From Lachnospiraceae bacterium (GTDB lineage Bacteria; Bacillota; Clostridia; Lachnospirales; Lachnospiraceae), in the NCBI GenBank assembly GCA_015056905.1, contig SVFI01000001.1, forward strand, positions 124,001 through 188,000: a stretch of 64,000 bases of DNA. The letters run 5' to 3'. Below the pieces are notes generated by a model that had not been told where the DNA came from, searched no databases, and saw only the letters and a list, made by a program, of their open reading frames with translations. The position numbers were made by a program, and so were the translations under genes. Every line of letters begins with the position of its first letter. Position 1 is the stretch's first letter. Of the stretch, positions 7,799-17,157 are shown piece by piece.

Positions 7799-8683
7799 TT
7801 ATTTCAGCGCATCCATAACTTCCGCGCGATACGGAATGGAAGGAACTGCGCCCTCTCTCGTTACCGCAATGGAAGATGCTTTCGCGCTCATCTTCAGGAT
7901 GTCCGCAATTTCCATTCCCTCGATGAGTCCTGCCAGAAAATATCCTGTAAAGGTATCCCCGGCCGCGGTCGTGTCAACCGCCTCTACCTTAAAAATCGGT
8001 TGCTGAATACGCACATTACCTTCTGCATAAATTGCACCGTCTTTTCCGAGCGTTAAAACAATCTTCGCATTCGGATAAAGTTCTACCACTTTCGCGATAA
8101 TTTCTTCCGGATCGGTAAGACCGGTAATCTGCCCGCCCTCAACTTCATTCATAAGGAACAAACTGATTTTGCTCATATCAACATCTTTCAGCCTATCGTT
8201 AAACGGCGACGGATTGAGAGCAATCTGCATTCCTTTTTCATAGGCTTTATCCACGATGTAAGGAATCATGTTCACCTCATTCTGAAGAAGCAGCATATCA
8301 CCTTCTTCAAATCCCGCAAGCACTTCATCCACATACTCTTCCGTCAGTCTTTCATTCGCACCGCCGTAAAGAAGAATACAGTTCTGGGCACTTTTATCAA
8401 TCTGAATAATGGCGTGTCCTGTCTTGCCCTTAATTTGGCGGATATAGTCCGACTTCACACCGTACTCTTTGCACGCATCAAGAAAAAGCTGACCGTCATT
8501 TCCAATCATTCCGCCGTGATAGACATCCGCCCCTGCCTTTGCAAGCGCGATAGACTGATTCATACCTTTTCCGCCGAGGAAAATATTCATTCCGTCGGTA
8601 GCCTGAGTTTCCCCCGGCTGAACGATATGGTCTACATTATAGACATGGTCCAAATTCATGGAACCGATATTTAATACTTTCAT
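7799..8683 (-). CDS. rbsK: Ribokinase
   Basis: A 294-residue PfkB-family sugar kinase that phosphorylates D-ribose to ribose 5-phosphate in the cytoplasm. The N-terminal substrate motif GGKGMNQ and the C-terminal signature DTTAAGDTFTGYF, which holds the catalytic aspartate, are both present. GGAGG precedes the ATG. It is the last gene of rbsR-D-A-C-B-K and is followed by a strong terminator. The operon context makes ribose the natural substrate, although PfkB kinases for other sugars look similar. Confidence 0.92.
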   Translation of the reverse strand: MKVLNIGSMNLDHVYNVDHIVQPGETQATDGMNIFLGGKGMNQSIALAKAGADVYHGGMIGNDGQLFLDACKEYGVKSDYIRQIKGKTGHAIIQIDKSAQNCILLYGGANERLTEEYVDEVLAGFEEGDMLLLQNEVNMIPYIVDKAYEKGMQIALNPSPFNDRLKDVDMSKISLFLMNEVEGGQITGLTDPEEIIAKVVELYPNAKIVLTLGKDGAIYAEGNVRIQQPIFKVEAVDTTAAGDTFTGYFLAGLIEGMEIADILKMSAKASSIAVTREGAVPSIPYRAEVMDALK

Positions 8684-8732
8684 AGTTTAACCTCCATACA
8701 CTTCGCACATATCTCTGCGCGACTTTTCATGC

Positions 8733-10523
8733 CTAATTTGCATTCTCGCTTGTAATTAAGGTTACCTCAACCGGAATGGATGACGGAATTGCTTCGCCGC
8801 CGATAAGTTTCAGCGCATTTTCAACCGCTGTGGAACCGATAAGATCCGGCTGCTGTGCAATGGTTGCAGCCATTCTTCCTTCTTTGATAGCTGCAATCGC
8901 ATCATCTGTTGCGTCAAATCCGACAACTACGATGGATTTTCCGGCTCCCGAAATTGCCTCTACCGCTCCAAGTGCCATTTCGTCGTTTGCTGCAAATACC
9001 GCTTTGATATCACCGTTTGCCTGAAGGATATTTTCCATAACGGACATTCCTTCTGTTCTGTCAAAATTTGCCACCTGACTTGCTACAACATCAAGTTTTG
9101 CATCTGCAATGTTGTGGAATCCTGTTCCGCGGTCGATGGCTGCGGACGCTCCGCTTGTTCCCTGAAGTTCTGCTACTTTCGCACCTTCTCCTACCTGCTC
9201 TACAATGTACTGTGTTGCAATTTCTGCTCCGGCTACATTGTCGGAAGCAATCTGACAGTCAATTTCCACACCGTTTACCGCACGGTCTACGGAAATCACT
9301 CGAACACCTTTATCTTTCGCTGCCTGCACCGCACCGGTAACTGCATCTGAGTCAACCGGATTAACGATAAGAACGCTGATGTCTTTTGCAATCAAGTCCT
9401 CAATGTCACTTACCTGTTTTGTTACATCATCACCTGCATCAACAACCGTAAGAGAAACTCCTGCTGCATCTGCTGCTTTTTTTGCACCTTCTACAAGTGT
9501 AACAAAGAACGGATTGTTCTGTGTTGATACGGATAAACCGATGCTTCCGTTACCAATCACTTCTACTGTTTCCTTCTGTCCGAAAGTTTCAACATTTTCC
9601 GGATTTACAAGTGTAACTTCAACCGGGATAGACGCCGGAATCGTTTCGCCGCCAATAAGTTTAAGTGCGTTGTCTACCGCTGTCGAACCAATGAGCTCCG
9701 GTTGCTGTGCAATCGTTGCATCCATTCTTCCTTCTTTGATGGCTGCAATCGCATCATCTGTTGCATCAAATCCAACCACTACGATATCTTTACCTGCACC
9801 GGAAATCGCTTCCACAGCTCCGAGTGCCATTTCGTCGTTCGCTGCAAATACCGCTTTGATATCACCGTTTGCCTGAAGGATATTTTCCATAACGGACATA
9901 CCTTCTGTTCTGTCGAAGTTTGCCACCTGACTTGCTACAACATCAAGTTTTGCATCTGCAATGTTGTGGAATCCTGTTCCGCGGTCGATGGCTGCGGATG
10001 CTCCGCTTGTTCCCTGAAGTTCTGCTACTTTCGCACCTTCTCCTACCTGATCTACAATATACTGTGTCGCAATCTCTGCTCCGGCCACGTTGTCAGAAGC
10101 AATCTGACAGTCGATTTCCACACCGTTTACTGCACGGTCCACAGAAATAACTTTCACGCCTTTGTTTTTCGCTGCCTGTACCGCACCTGTCACCGCATCC
10201 GAATCAACCGGATTTACAATTAAAACACTTACATTCTTAGATACTAAATCTTCAATATCACTTACCTGTTTTGTTGCATCGTCGCCTGCATCAACAACCG
10301 TAAGGTCAAGTCCGACCTTCGCTGCCTGTGCCTTTGCACCTTCTACGAGAGATACGAAGAATGGGTTGTTTTGTGTCGATACAGATAAACCGATAGTTCC
10401 GCCGGAATTTGCAGATGTCTGCACAGCACTGTTTTCGCCGTCAATTGTAATTCTGCAGCCCGCAAGCATAAACATCATTACAAAACATAATGCTAAAGAT
10501 AAAGCTTTCTTCATCATTTTCAT
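8733..10523 (-). CDS. rbsB: Double-domain ribose-binding lipoprotein (tandem RbsB fusion)
   Basis: A 596-residue secreted substrate-binding protein, twice the usual RbsB length of about 300. A signal peptide ends in the lipobox LAGC (Cys23), so it is lipid-anchored on the outer face of the membrane. Two complete periplasmic-binding domains follow: about 43-308 and 327-592, each starting IGLSVSTQNNPFF. The repeat offset is exactly 284 residues (852 bp). By eye only about 27 of some 268 aligned residues differ, and residues 121-245 are almost identical to their copy. Sugar-contact motifs (NPVDSDAV, SVDRAVNG, ANDEMALGA, GFDATDDA) occur in both halves, so both should bind ligand. It feeds RbsC/RbsA. 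The start has AGGAGG 8 nt upstream. An assembly artefact is unlikely because differences are scattered through the copies. Confidence 0.93.
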   Translation of the reverse strand: MKMMKKALSLALCFVMMFMLAGCRITIDGENSAVQTSANSGGTIGLSVSTQNNPFFVSLVEGAKAQAAKVGLDLTVVDAGDDATKQVSDIEDLVSKNVSVLIVNPVDSDAVTGAVQAAKNKGVKVISVDRAVNGVEIDCQIASDNVAGAEIATQYIVDQVGEGAKVAELQGTSGASAAIDRGTGFHNIADAKLDVVASQVANFDRTEGMSVMENILQANGDIKAVFAANDEMALGAVEAISGAGKDIVVVGFDATDDAIAAIKEGRMDATIAQQPELIGSTAVDNALKLIGGETIPASIPVEVTLVNPENVETFGQKETVEVIGNGSIGLSVSTQNNPFFVTLVEGAKKAADAAGVSLTVVDAGDDVTKQVSDIEDLIAKDISVLIVNPVDSDAVTGAVQAAKDKGVRVISVDRAVNGVEIDCQIASDNVAGAEIATQYIVEQVGEGAKVAELQGTSGASAAIDRGTGFHNIADAKLDVVASQVANFDRTEGMSVMENILQANGDIKAVFAANDEMALGAVEAISGAGKSIVVVGFDATDDAIAAIKEGRMAATIAQQPDLIGSTAVENALKLIGGEAIPSSIPVEVTLITSENAN

Positions 10524-10540
10524 GTCTGATACCTCCTATT

Positions 10541-11530
10541 TTATCTCTTGCGGTCTGATAATACTGCTACAAGGATAACGATTGCTTTAATAACTTCCTG
10601 ATAGTAAGAACCAACACCCAAGATGTTCAAACCGTTGTTGAGAACGGCGATAATGAGAACACCTGCAAAAGTACCGATAATCTTACCACGTCCACCACTC
10701 ATGCTTGTTCCGCCAAGTGCTACTGCCGCGATGGCATCAAGCTCGAATCCGTCACCGAGTGTCGGCTGTGCAGAATCCAGACGGGAAATCATGATAAGTC
10801 CGGCAAGAGCTGCCATGAATCCTGATATTGCATATACGGCAATTTTTGTTTTACTTGTGTTAACACCTACAAGGTTTGCACATTTTGCGTTGCTACCTGT
10901 CGCATAAATTTTTCTTCCGAATGTTGTTTTATGTAAAACAAACCAGAAAATTGCAAGTGCAACCAAAAGGATGATAACCGGAATCGGAATGGAAAACCAT
11001 GGATTTGCTGCCGGCCCAAATTCTAAGTTTCCTTTTCCTACTGCTTTAAATAAAAACTGACCTGCTTCTGTCTCAATACTTGCAACAAGTCTGGAGATCG
11101 GCTTTCCATCTGTAATAATCATGGAAAGACCACGATAAGCCGTCATTGTAATGAGTGTTGCGATGAAAGGCTGAAGACGTCCTTTTGTCACAAGCACACC
11201 GCTGATCACTCCGAGGAGTGTACCTACCACAAGTGAGATAAGCATTGCAAATCCTGTCGGAACCCCATACACAATAAGCTCTGCACAAATGATGGCACTA
11301 AGCGCGAAGGTAGAACCTACGGAAAGGTCGATACCGTCCGACAAAATGACACATGTCATACCAAATGCGATAAGGCCGTTAAAAGACGCCTGTCGCAAAA
11401 GGTTTAAAAAGTTGCTTGCCGTTCTGAATTCAGGACTGACAATACTAATTACAATTACCAATAATACTAAAGCGATAAACGCACCGTATTCCCCAACGAG
11501 CGCTCCTATATTTTTCTTGCTCTTGTTCAT
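10541..11530 (-). CDS. rbsC: Ribose ABC transporter permease
   Basis: A 329-residue integral membrane protein of the RbsC/branched-chain permease family, with about eight to ten hydrophobic segments. The conserved GIDLSVGS region (near residue 66) and the cytoplasmic ALGGTSMSGGRG loop that contacts the ATPase are present. It forms the membrane channel for ribose with RbsA and the lipoprotein RbsB. The ATG overlaps the rbsA stop codon by one base (TAATG), so translation is coupled. Confidence 0.93.
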   Translation of the reverse strand: MNKSKKNIGALVGEYGAFIALVLLVIVISIVSPEFRTASNFLNLLRQASFNGLIAFGMTCVILSDGIDLSVGSTFALSAIICAELIVYGVPTGFAMLISLVVGTLLGVISGVLVTKGRLQPFIATLITMTAYRGLSMIITDGKPISRLVASIETEAGQFLFKAVGKGNLEFGPAANPWFSIPIPVIILLVALAIFWFVLHKTTFGRKIYATGSNAKCANLVGVNTSKTKIAVYAISGFMAALAGLIMISRLDSAQPTLGDGFELDAIAAVALGGTSMSGGRGKIIGTFAGVLIIAVLNNGLNILGVGSYYQEVIKAIVILVAVLSDRKR

Positions 11531-13014
11531 TACAAACTACCTCCTGTCGCTAACGTCATAATCTTAGCCTGATCTGCATCTTTACCATCAAGTATTCCTC
11601 TCACTTCACCTTCACGTACTACCATAATACGATCGCTCATTCCGAGTACCTCCGGAAGTTCAGAGGAGACCATGATAACAGCAACCCCTTTCGCCGCCAG
11701 TTCATTGATGATGTTATAGATTTCTTTCTTAGCACCGATATCCACACCCCTGGTCGGTTCATCCAAAATTAAAATTTTCGGGTCCGTGTATACCCATTTT
11801 GCCAAAACAACTTTCTGCTGATTACCGCCGGATAAGTTGTTACATTCATGCCACGGTCCGAAACATTTTACCTTAAATTCCTCGATTCCCCTTTTCACAA
11901 GTTCATCCTGTTTCTGTTTGCTTAACACTTTGTTTTTGGAAACCTTACCTAAATTGGCAATCTCAATATTTTCGGCTATGCTCTTTTCAAGAAGAAGCCC
12001 TTCTGTTTTTCTGTCCTCTGTAATAAATCCGATTCCGGCCGCTATCGCCTGACGCGGGTTCTTAATCGTGACTTCTTTTCCGTCTATGTATATCTTACCA
12101 CTGTCCTTTTTCAGATTACCGAACACCGCCTGCATAATTTCGGTTCTTCCGGCCCCCATAAGTCCTGCCACTCCGAGCACTTCTCCGGCTCTCACCGAGA
12201 AATCCACATCGTGGAAGAGTTTTCCACTTGTAAGACCTTCCACTTTAATAACCTCTTCCCCGATTTTGACATCTCTCTTCGGGAAACGTTCTCCGATTTC
12301 ACGTCCAATCATCATCTGCACAACGTCATCCATTGTGATATCTTTGATTTCTTTCGTATCGATGTATTCACCGTCACGAAGAATTGTAATTCTGTCGCAA
12401 AGTTCAAAAATCTCTTCCATTCTGTGTGAAATGTAAACGATGGACACACCCTTCTTACGAAGCGAATTGATTACCTTAAAAAGACCTTCTGTCTCACTCT
12501 CTGTCAAAGCTGCTGTCGGTTCGTCCATGATGATAACTTTTGCATCCACCATAAGTGCCTTACAAATTTCTACCATCTGTTGCTGTCCGACAGACAAATC
12601 TGACATAACCGCATCCACCGGAATATTCACGCCGACCTTCTCCATCACTTCATGCGCTTTCTCACGCATGGCTTTCATGTCGCAAACACCGAGTCCCTTT
12701 GTAATTTCCTTACCCATAAATAAATTTTCTACCACAGTAAGGTCGAAGAGAACATTTAATTCCTGATAAATAAATACAATACCTGCTTTTTCTGCTTCCT
12801 GCGGAGTTTTGTAGGATACCTCCTGTCCATCCACAAAAACGGTTCCGCTGTCCTTCGTGTAAACTCCCGTCAGGATTTTCATCAACGTGGATTTTCCTGC
12901 CCCATTTTCACCCATGAGTGCATGAACCTCTCCATCCTTCAAAAAGAAACCCGCATTTTTTAACACCTGGTTTGTTCCGAAGGATTTATTGATGCCCTTC
13001 ATCTCAATATTCAT
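11530..13014 (-). CDS. rbsA: Ribose ABC transporter ATP-binding protein
   Basis: A 494-residue double ATPase typical of sugar importers. The first half has Walker A GENGAGKST, the signature LSVGQQQ and Walker B VIIMDEPTAAL. The second half has a degenerate Walker A (GLMGAGRTE) with signature LSGGNQQK and LILDEPTRGVD, as in other RbsA proteins. It powers ribose uptake through RbsC on the inner face of the membrane. AAGGAGG precedes the ATG. Confidence 0.94.
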   Translation of the reverse strand: MNIEMKGINKSFGTNQVLKNAGFFLKDGEVHALMGENGAGKSTLMKILTGVYTKDSGTVFVDGQEVSYKTPQEAEKAGIVFIYQELNVLFDLTVVENLFMGKEITKGLGVCDMKAMREKAHEVMEKVGVNIPVDAVMSDLSVGQQQMVEICKALMVDAKVIIMDEPTAALTESETEGLFKVINSLRKKGVSIVYISHRMEEIFELCDRITILRDGEYIDTKEIKDITMDDVVQMMIGREIGERFPKRDVKIGEEVIKVEGLTSGKLFHDVDFSVRAGEVLGVAGLMGAGRTEIMQAVFGNLKKDSGKIYIDGKEVTIKNPRQAIAAGIGFITEDRKTEGLLLEKSIAENIEIANLGKVSKNKVLSKQKQDELVKRGIEEFKVKCFGPWHECNNLSGGNQQKVVLAKWVYTDPKILILDEPTRGVDIGAKKEIYNIINELAAKGVAVIMVSSELPEVLGMSDRIMVVREGEVRGILDGKDADQAKIMTLATGGSL

Positions 13015-13035
13015 GTTTTTTGCCTCCTTTCCCGT

Positions 13036-13440
13036 TTATGCAAAGATACATCCTGCCTGCAGTATCACATTTGCATACGGAGTTGTTTCGCCCGTTCGAA
13101 TCACGGCCTTACACTGTTTCGTCTGCGCTTTCAGCTCCGTGTGAGGAACATATTCTACCTCAATGTCCTGACCTGCAAAAAGCGACTCAATCTGACCGAG
13201 CACTTCTTTGTTCTGTTCCTTAATTTCTGTCGCAAGAACAATTTTTTCAACCTTCATGTCACCGGCCACAATCTCCAGCGTTCTCATAAATGTCGGCTCG
13301 CCGAAGCAAAGTGCCAAATCAATTCTTTCCACTTCATCCGGAATCGGCAATCCGCAATCCCCGATACAAATGGTGTCCGTGTGTCCTAAATAGGATAAAA
13401 CTCTCGAAATATCACTATTTAAAATACCTGCTTTTTTCAT
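13036..13440 (-). CDS. rbsD: D-ribose pyranase
   Basis: A 134-residue RbsD/FucU-family mutarotase that converts the beta-pyranose form of ribose to the furanose form needed by ribokinase. The MKKAGILN start, the LGHTD histidine and the GDCGLPIP motif are conserved, as is the C-terminal TPYANVIL. The start overlaps the end of rbsR by four bases (ATGA), so translation is coupled to the regulator. Confidence 0.94.
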   Translation of the reverse strand: MKKAGILNSDISRVLSYLGHTDTICIGDCGLPIPDEVERIDLALCFGEPTFMRTLEIVAGDMKVEKIVLATEIKEQNKEVLGQIESLFAGQDIEVEYVPHTELKAQTKQCKAVIRTGETTPYANVILQAGCIFA

Positions 13441-14429
13441 CCTTTCCCTCCATTCTTTTTATTTTGTGTCGTTTCTCTGACGATTAACTTTGGTTCCAAT
13501 ATATATTCTTTTTCTTTCTCTTCTTTTTGTAACAAAAGTTCCACCGCTTTTACACCGATTCTCTCAATCGGCTGTGCAACTGTTGTAAGTTCCGGAGTCA
13601 CAAGCTCTGCCAGCCTGATATTGTCATAACCAATCAGCTGAATCTGTTTTGGTACCTGTATCCCTTTCTGATGCAACACTTTATAAGCAGATATTGCTAC
13701 GATATCATTGCATGCTACAATTCCATCTACTTCCGGATAAATCTCCAACATTTGCTCTGTTGCCCTACGTCCGGCTTCCGAACTGTAATCACAATCGATT
13801 ACTTTTAAAGCTATGCCACGTTCATTGCAAACCTCTTTGTAACCGAGATATCTTTCTCTGGCACTGGAGATATCCTGCTTGCCTCGAAGACAAACAATGT
13901 TTTGACATCCGCATTCTATCAGATGCTCTGTTGCTATCCTGCCACCTTTGTAGTGGTCACAATGAATATATGCATCTGCTCCGCTTTGTGCTGTCAAACG
14001 ATCGGTCACAACAACCGGAATCGTACATCCTTCTATATCTGAATCGACACCCTCACTGCTGGTCGTTAAAATAATCCCGTCGGCGTTCATCGCGCTTAGC
14101 ATCTGAAGAATATTCTTTTCTTTTTCAATTTCGCCATCCGTATTAAAAAGAACAACTTTATAACCATAGGCATCTGCCGTCCGCTCCACCGCTCCGGAAA
14201 ACTGGGTAAAGAAAGGATTTTCAATACTTGGAATCACAAGTCCGATAATCTTAGCGGAACGTTTAAACAGTGTTCTTGCCACCTCATTTGGCACAAATCC
14301 CGTTTCTCTGATTGCCCTAAGAACACGCTCTCTCTTCTCATCATCTACCTTGGCTGTCCCATTCATCACTCTGGATACCGTTGCCGGTGATACATTCGCT
14401 AACGCAGCAACCTCTTTGATACTTGCCAA
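13437..14429 (-). CDS. rbsR: LacI-family ribose operon repressor
   Basis: A 330-residue repressor. A LacI-type helix-turn-helix (IKEVAALANVSPATVSRV, residues 3-20) and hinge helix (NEVARTLF) are followed by a periplasmic-binding-like effector domain. It begins with TTG at 14429, which has AAAGGAG about 7 nt upstream and places the helix-turn-helix at the usual distance from the N terminus. It heads the ribose operon. A palindrome that fits its binding site lies between its promoter and start, so it probably represses itself and the operon until ribose appears. Confidence 0.92.
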   Translation of the reverse strand: MASIKEVAALANVSPATVSRVMNGTAKVDDEKRERVLRAIRETGFVPNEVARTLFKRSAKIIGLVIPSIENPFFTQFSGAVERTADAYGYKVVLFNTDGEIEKEKNILQMLSAMNADGIILTTSSEGVDSDIEGCTIPVVVTDRLTAQSGADAYIHCDHYKGGRIATEHLIECGCQNIVCLRGKQDISSARERYLGYKEVCNERGIALKVIDCDYSSEAGRRATEQMLEIYPEVDGIVACNDIVAISAYKVLHQKGIQVPKQIQLIGYDNIRLAELVTPELTTVAQPIERIGVKAVELLLQKEEKEKEYILEPKLIVRETTQNKKNGGKG

Positions 14430-14459
14430 AAAACCACTCCTTTTTGGTTATTTTCACCT

Positions 14460-14475
14460 TTGAAACCCGTTTCAA
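14460..14475. promoter_or_regulatory. Palindromic operator for RbsR (or CcpA)
   Basis: TTGAAACCCGTTTCAA is a near-perfect palindrome with the central CG typical of LacI-family sites. It lies just downstream of the -10 box, where bound repressor would block transcription. The sequence also resembles a CcpA cre site, so catabolite control is an alternative or additional role. Confidence 0.75.
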
Positions 14476-14485
14476 GCTTGATTAA

Positions 14486-14513
14486 ATTATAGCATTTACA
14501 CATACTTTGTCAA
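14486..14513 (-). promoter_or_regulatory. Sigma-A promoter of the ribose operon
   Basis: Minus strand: consensus -35 TTGACA (14513-14508), 16-bp spacer, consensus -10 TATAAT (14491-14486), about 57 bp before the rbsR start. Both boxes are perfect, so it should be strong when not repressed. Confidence 0.85.
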
Positions 14514-14630
14514 CCATCTGTACCTTTTCTTTTCTCATTACCGTGCACTTTTGTTAGTCTTAGACAAAATCACAACATTTTTTTGTCTATTATAACCAAA
14601 TCCGCGCTCAACAGACTAAAGTTCATACAT

Positions 14631-14672
14631 AAAAACTGCCGGACGTCGTCTCTTAAGACCTCGTCCGGCAGT
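14631..14672 (-). terminator. Rho-independent terminator of gdhA
   Basis: ACTGCCGGAC (14672-14663 on the minus strand) pairs with GTCCGGCAGT (14644-14635), followed by a short U run. It ends the gdhA transcript about 30 bp after the stop. The remaining bases up to the ribose promoter (14520-14630) show nothing I can name. Confidence 0.85.
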
Positions 14673-14701
14673 CATTTTCATATTATATTGTATAGGTATT
14701 G

Positions 14702-16051
<1,350 letters not shown>

Positions 16052-16091
16052 TTATGAAAAGATTTGTGGACCCCTTTTTTGCCCGTGTACT

Positions 16092-16120
16092 ATTATAAAG
16101 CGAAAAAAAGCAAAGTACAA
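16092..16120 (-). promoter_or_regulatory. Probable promoter of gdhA
   Basis: Minus strand: -35 TTGTAC (16120-16115), 17-bp spacer, -10 TATAAT (16097-16092), 55 bp before the ATG. The -35 box lies in the loop of the upstream hairpin, an unusually compact arrangement. Confidence 0.65.
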
Positions 16121-16138
16121 GATTTTTTTGCTTTTTTT
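16102..16138 (-). terminator. AT-rich terminator after the Gfo/Idh/MocA gene
   Basis: A 12-bp stem (AAAAAAAGCAAA with TTTGCTTTTTTT) ending in a U run, 20 bp after the stop of the oxidoreductase gene. It overlaps the gdhA promoter. Confidence 0.55.
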
Positions 16139-16157
16139 CACTAAATTGTTAAAGTAT

Positions 16158-17138
16158 TTATTTTTCAAACGGATAGACAAGATTCATCTGTTTGCGGATG
16201 TCGTCCATCGCCTTCATCATTTTCAGTGTTTCTACATGCGGCATTTCCGGACAGGAAAGTTCTTTTTTCTTCAGCGCCTTCTTGCAGGACTTCACTTCGT
16301 ATTCGTATCCTGTCACCTGTTTCGGACATTTCTTAAATAAGATGCGTTTATACTTGTCATCGTAGACCGCTACAGACTGGAAATTGTTAATATTTTCAAT
16401 AACCATGAATCCCTTCGTCCCCTGAATCACGCCCATACGGTCACTGACCATAAGCATGGATGTATGAAGAACCGCCAGTCTTCCATCGTTATATTCAATG
16501 GTAATGCTCTCCTGTGCATCCACCCCCTTTTCTGTCATAACTGCATGGGATGACACCTTTTTAATATCATCGCCGAAGAACATATATGCCACATTGAGAG
16601 GATAAATACCGACATCAAGAAGCGCACCTCCTGCAAGATCCGGTTCAACAAGCCTCTCCTTAAACGTCATCTCATAGCCAAGGTTTGCCGTAAGTAACTT
16701 CGGCTCACCGATGATTCCGCTCTCCATAATGTCTTTGATTGTCTGATACATAGGCATATAGCGAATCCAGATTGCCTCTGTAATGAACACCTTCTTTTGT
16801 GCCGCATAATCCAAAAGCTCCTTTGCCTGCGCCTCATTCACACAAAACGGCTTTTCCATAAGCACCGGCTTACCGAAATCAATACACATTTTCCCGTGCG
16901 CAAGATGCATCGTATGCGGCGTTGCCACATAGACAAGGTCTACCTTCGGATCCCTGAGCATATCCTCATAGCTTCCGTAAGCCACCTCTACTTTGTTGTC
17001 CTTGGCAAACTGTTGTGCCTTCTCAAGACTTCTCGAAGCGACCGCATAGGCCGTTGCTCCTTTCATACGCACAAGCGTATCTGCCATAACTGCAGCGATT
17101 CTTCCTGCTCCTAAAATACCCACTCTTAATTTGCTCAT
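16158..17138 (-). CDS. Gfo/Idh/MocA-family NAD(P)-dependent oxidoreductase
   Basis: A 326-residue sugar or sugar-alcohol dehydrogenase type protein. The N-terminal Rossmann fold shows GILGAGRIA, followed by VYVATPHTMH and the catalytic-lysine motif EKPFCVN. The C-terminal half is the usual alpha/beta substrate domain with GGALLDVGIYPLN. The substrate cannot be told; the trans-1,2-dihydrobenzene-1,2-diol dehydrogenase-like subgroup looks closest. ATG 17138 is chosen because AGGAGG lies directly upstream and the Rossmann fold starts at once; the open frame upstream belongs to the kinase end. It follows the hybrid kinase gene by 19 bp. Confidence 0.85.
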   Translation of the reverse strand: MSKLRVGILGAGRIAAVMADTLVRMKGATAYAVASRSLEKAQQFAKDNKVEVAYGSYEDMLRDPKVDLVYVATPHTMHLAHGKMCIDFGKPVLMEKPFCVNEAQAKELLDYAAQKKVFITEAIWIRYMPMYQTIKDIMESGIIGEPKLLTANLGYEMTFKERLVEPDLAGGALLDVGIYPLNVAYMFFGDDIKKVSSHAVMTEKGVDAQESITIEYNDGRLAVLHTSMLMVSDRMGVIQGTKGFMVIENINNFQSVAVYDDKYKRILFKKCPKQVTGYEYEVKSCKKALKKKELSCPEMPHVETLKMMKAMDDIRKQMNLVYPFEK

Positions 17139-17157
17139 CTCTTTCCTCCTCTTATAC

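Noticed and set aside
9379-9876. Long open frames on the plus strand opposite rbsB (also 9702-10223 and 10162-10578)
   Set aside because: They mirror the codon pattern of rbsB, recur in both duplicated halves, and have no ribosome-binding sites.
8733-10523. Assembly duplication as the cause of the double RbsB
   Set aside because: The two copies differ at scattered positions (about 27 residues), which a copy artefact would not give.
14460-14475. Assignment of the palindrome to CcpA only
   Set aside because: The cre-like match is real, but its place just after the -10 box before a LacI-family gene makes an RbsR operator the simpler reading; both are kept open.
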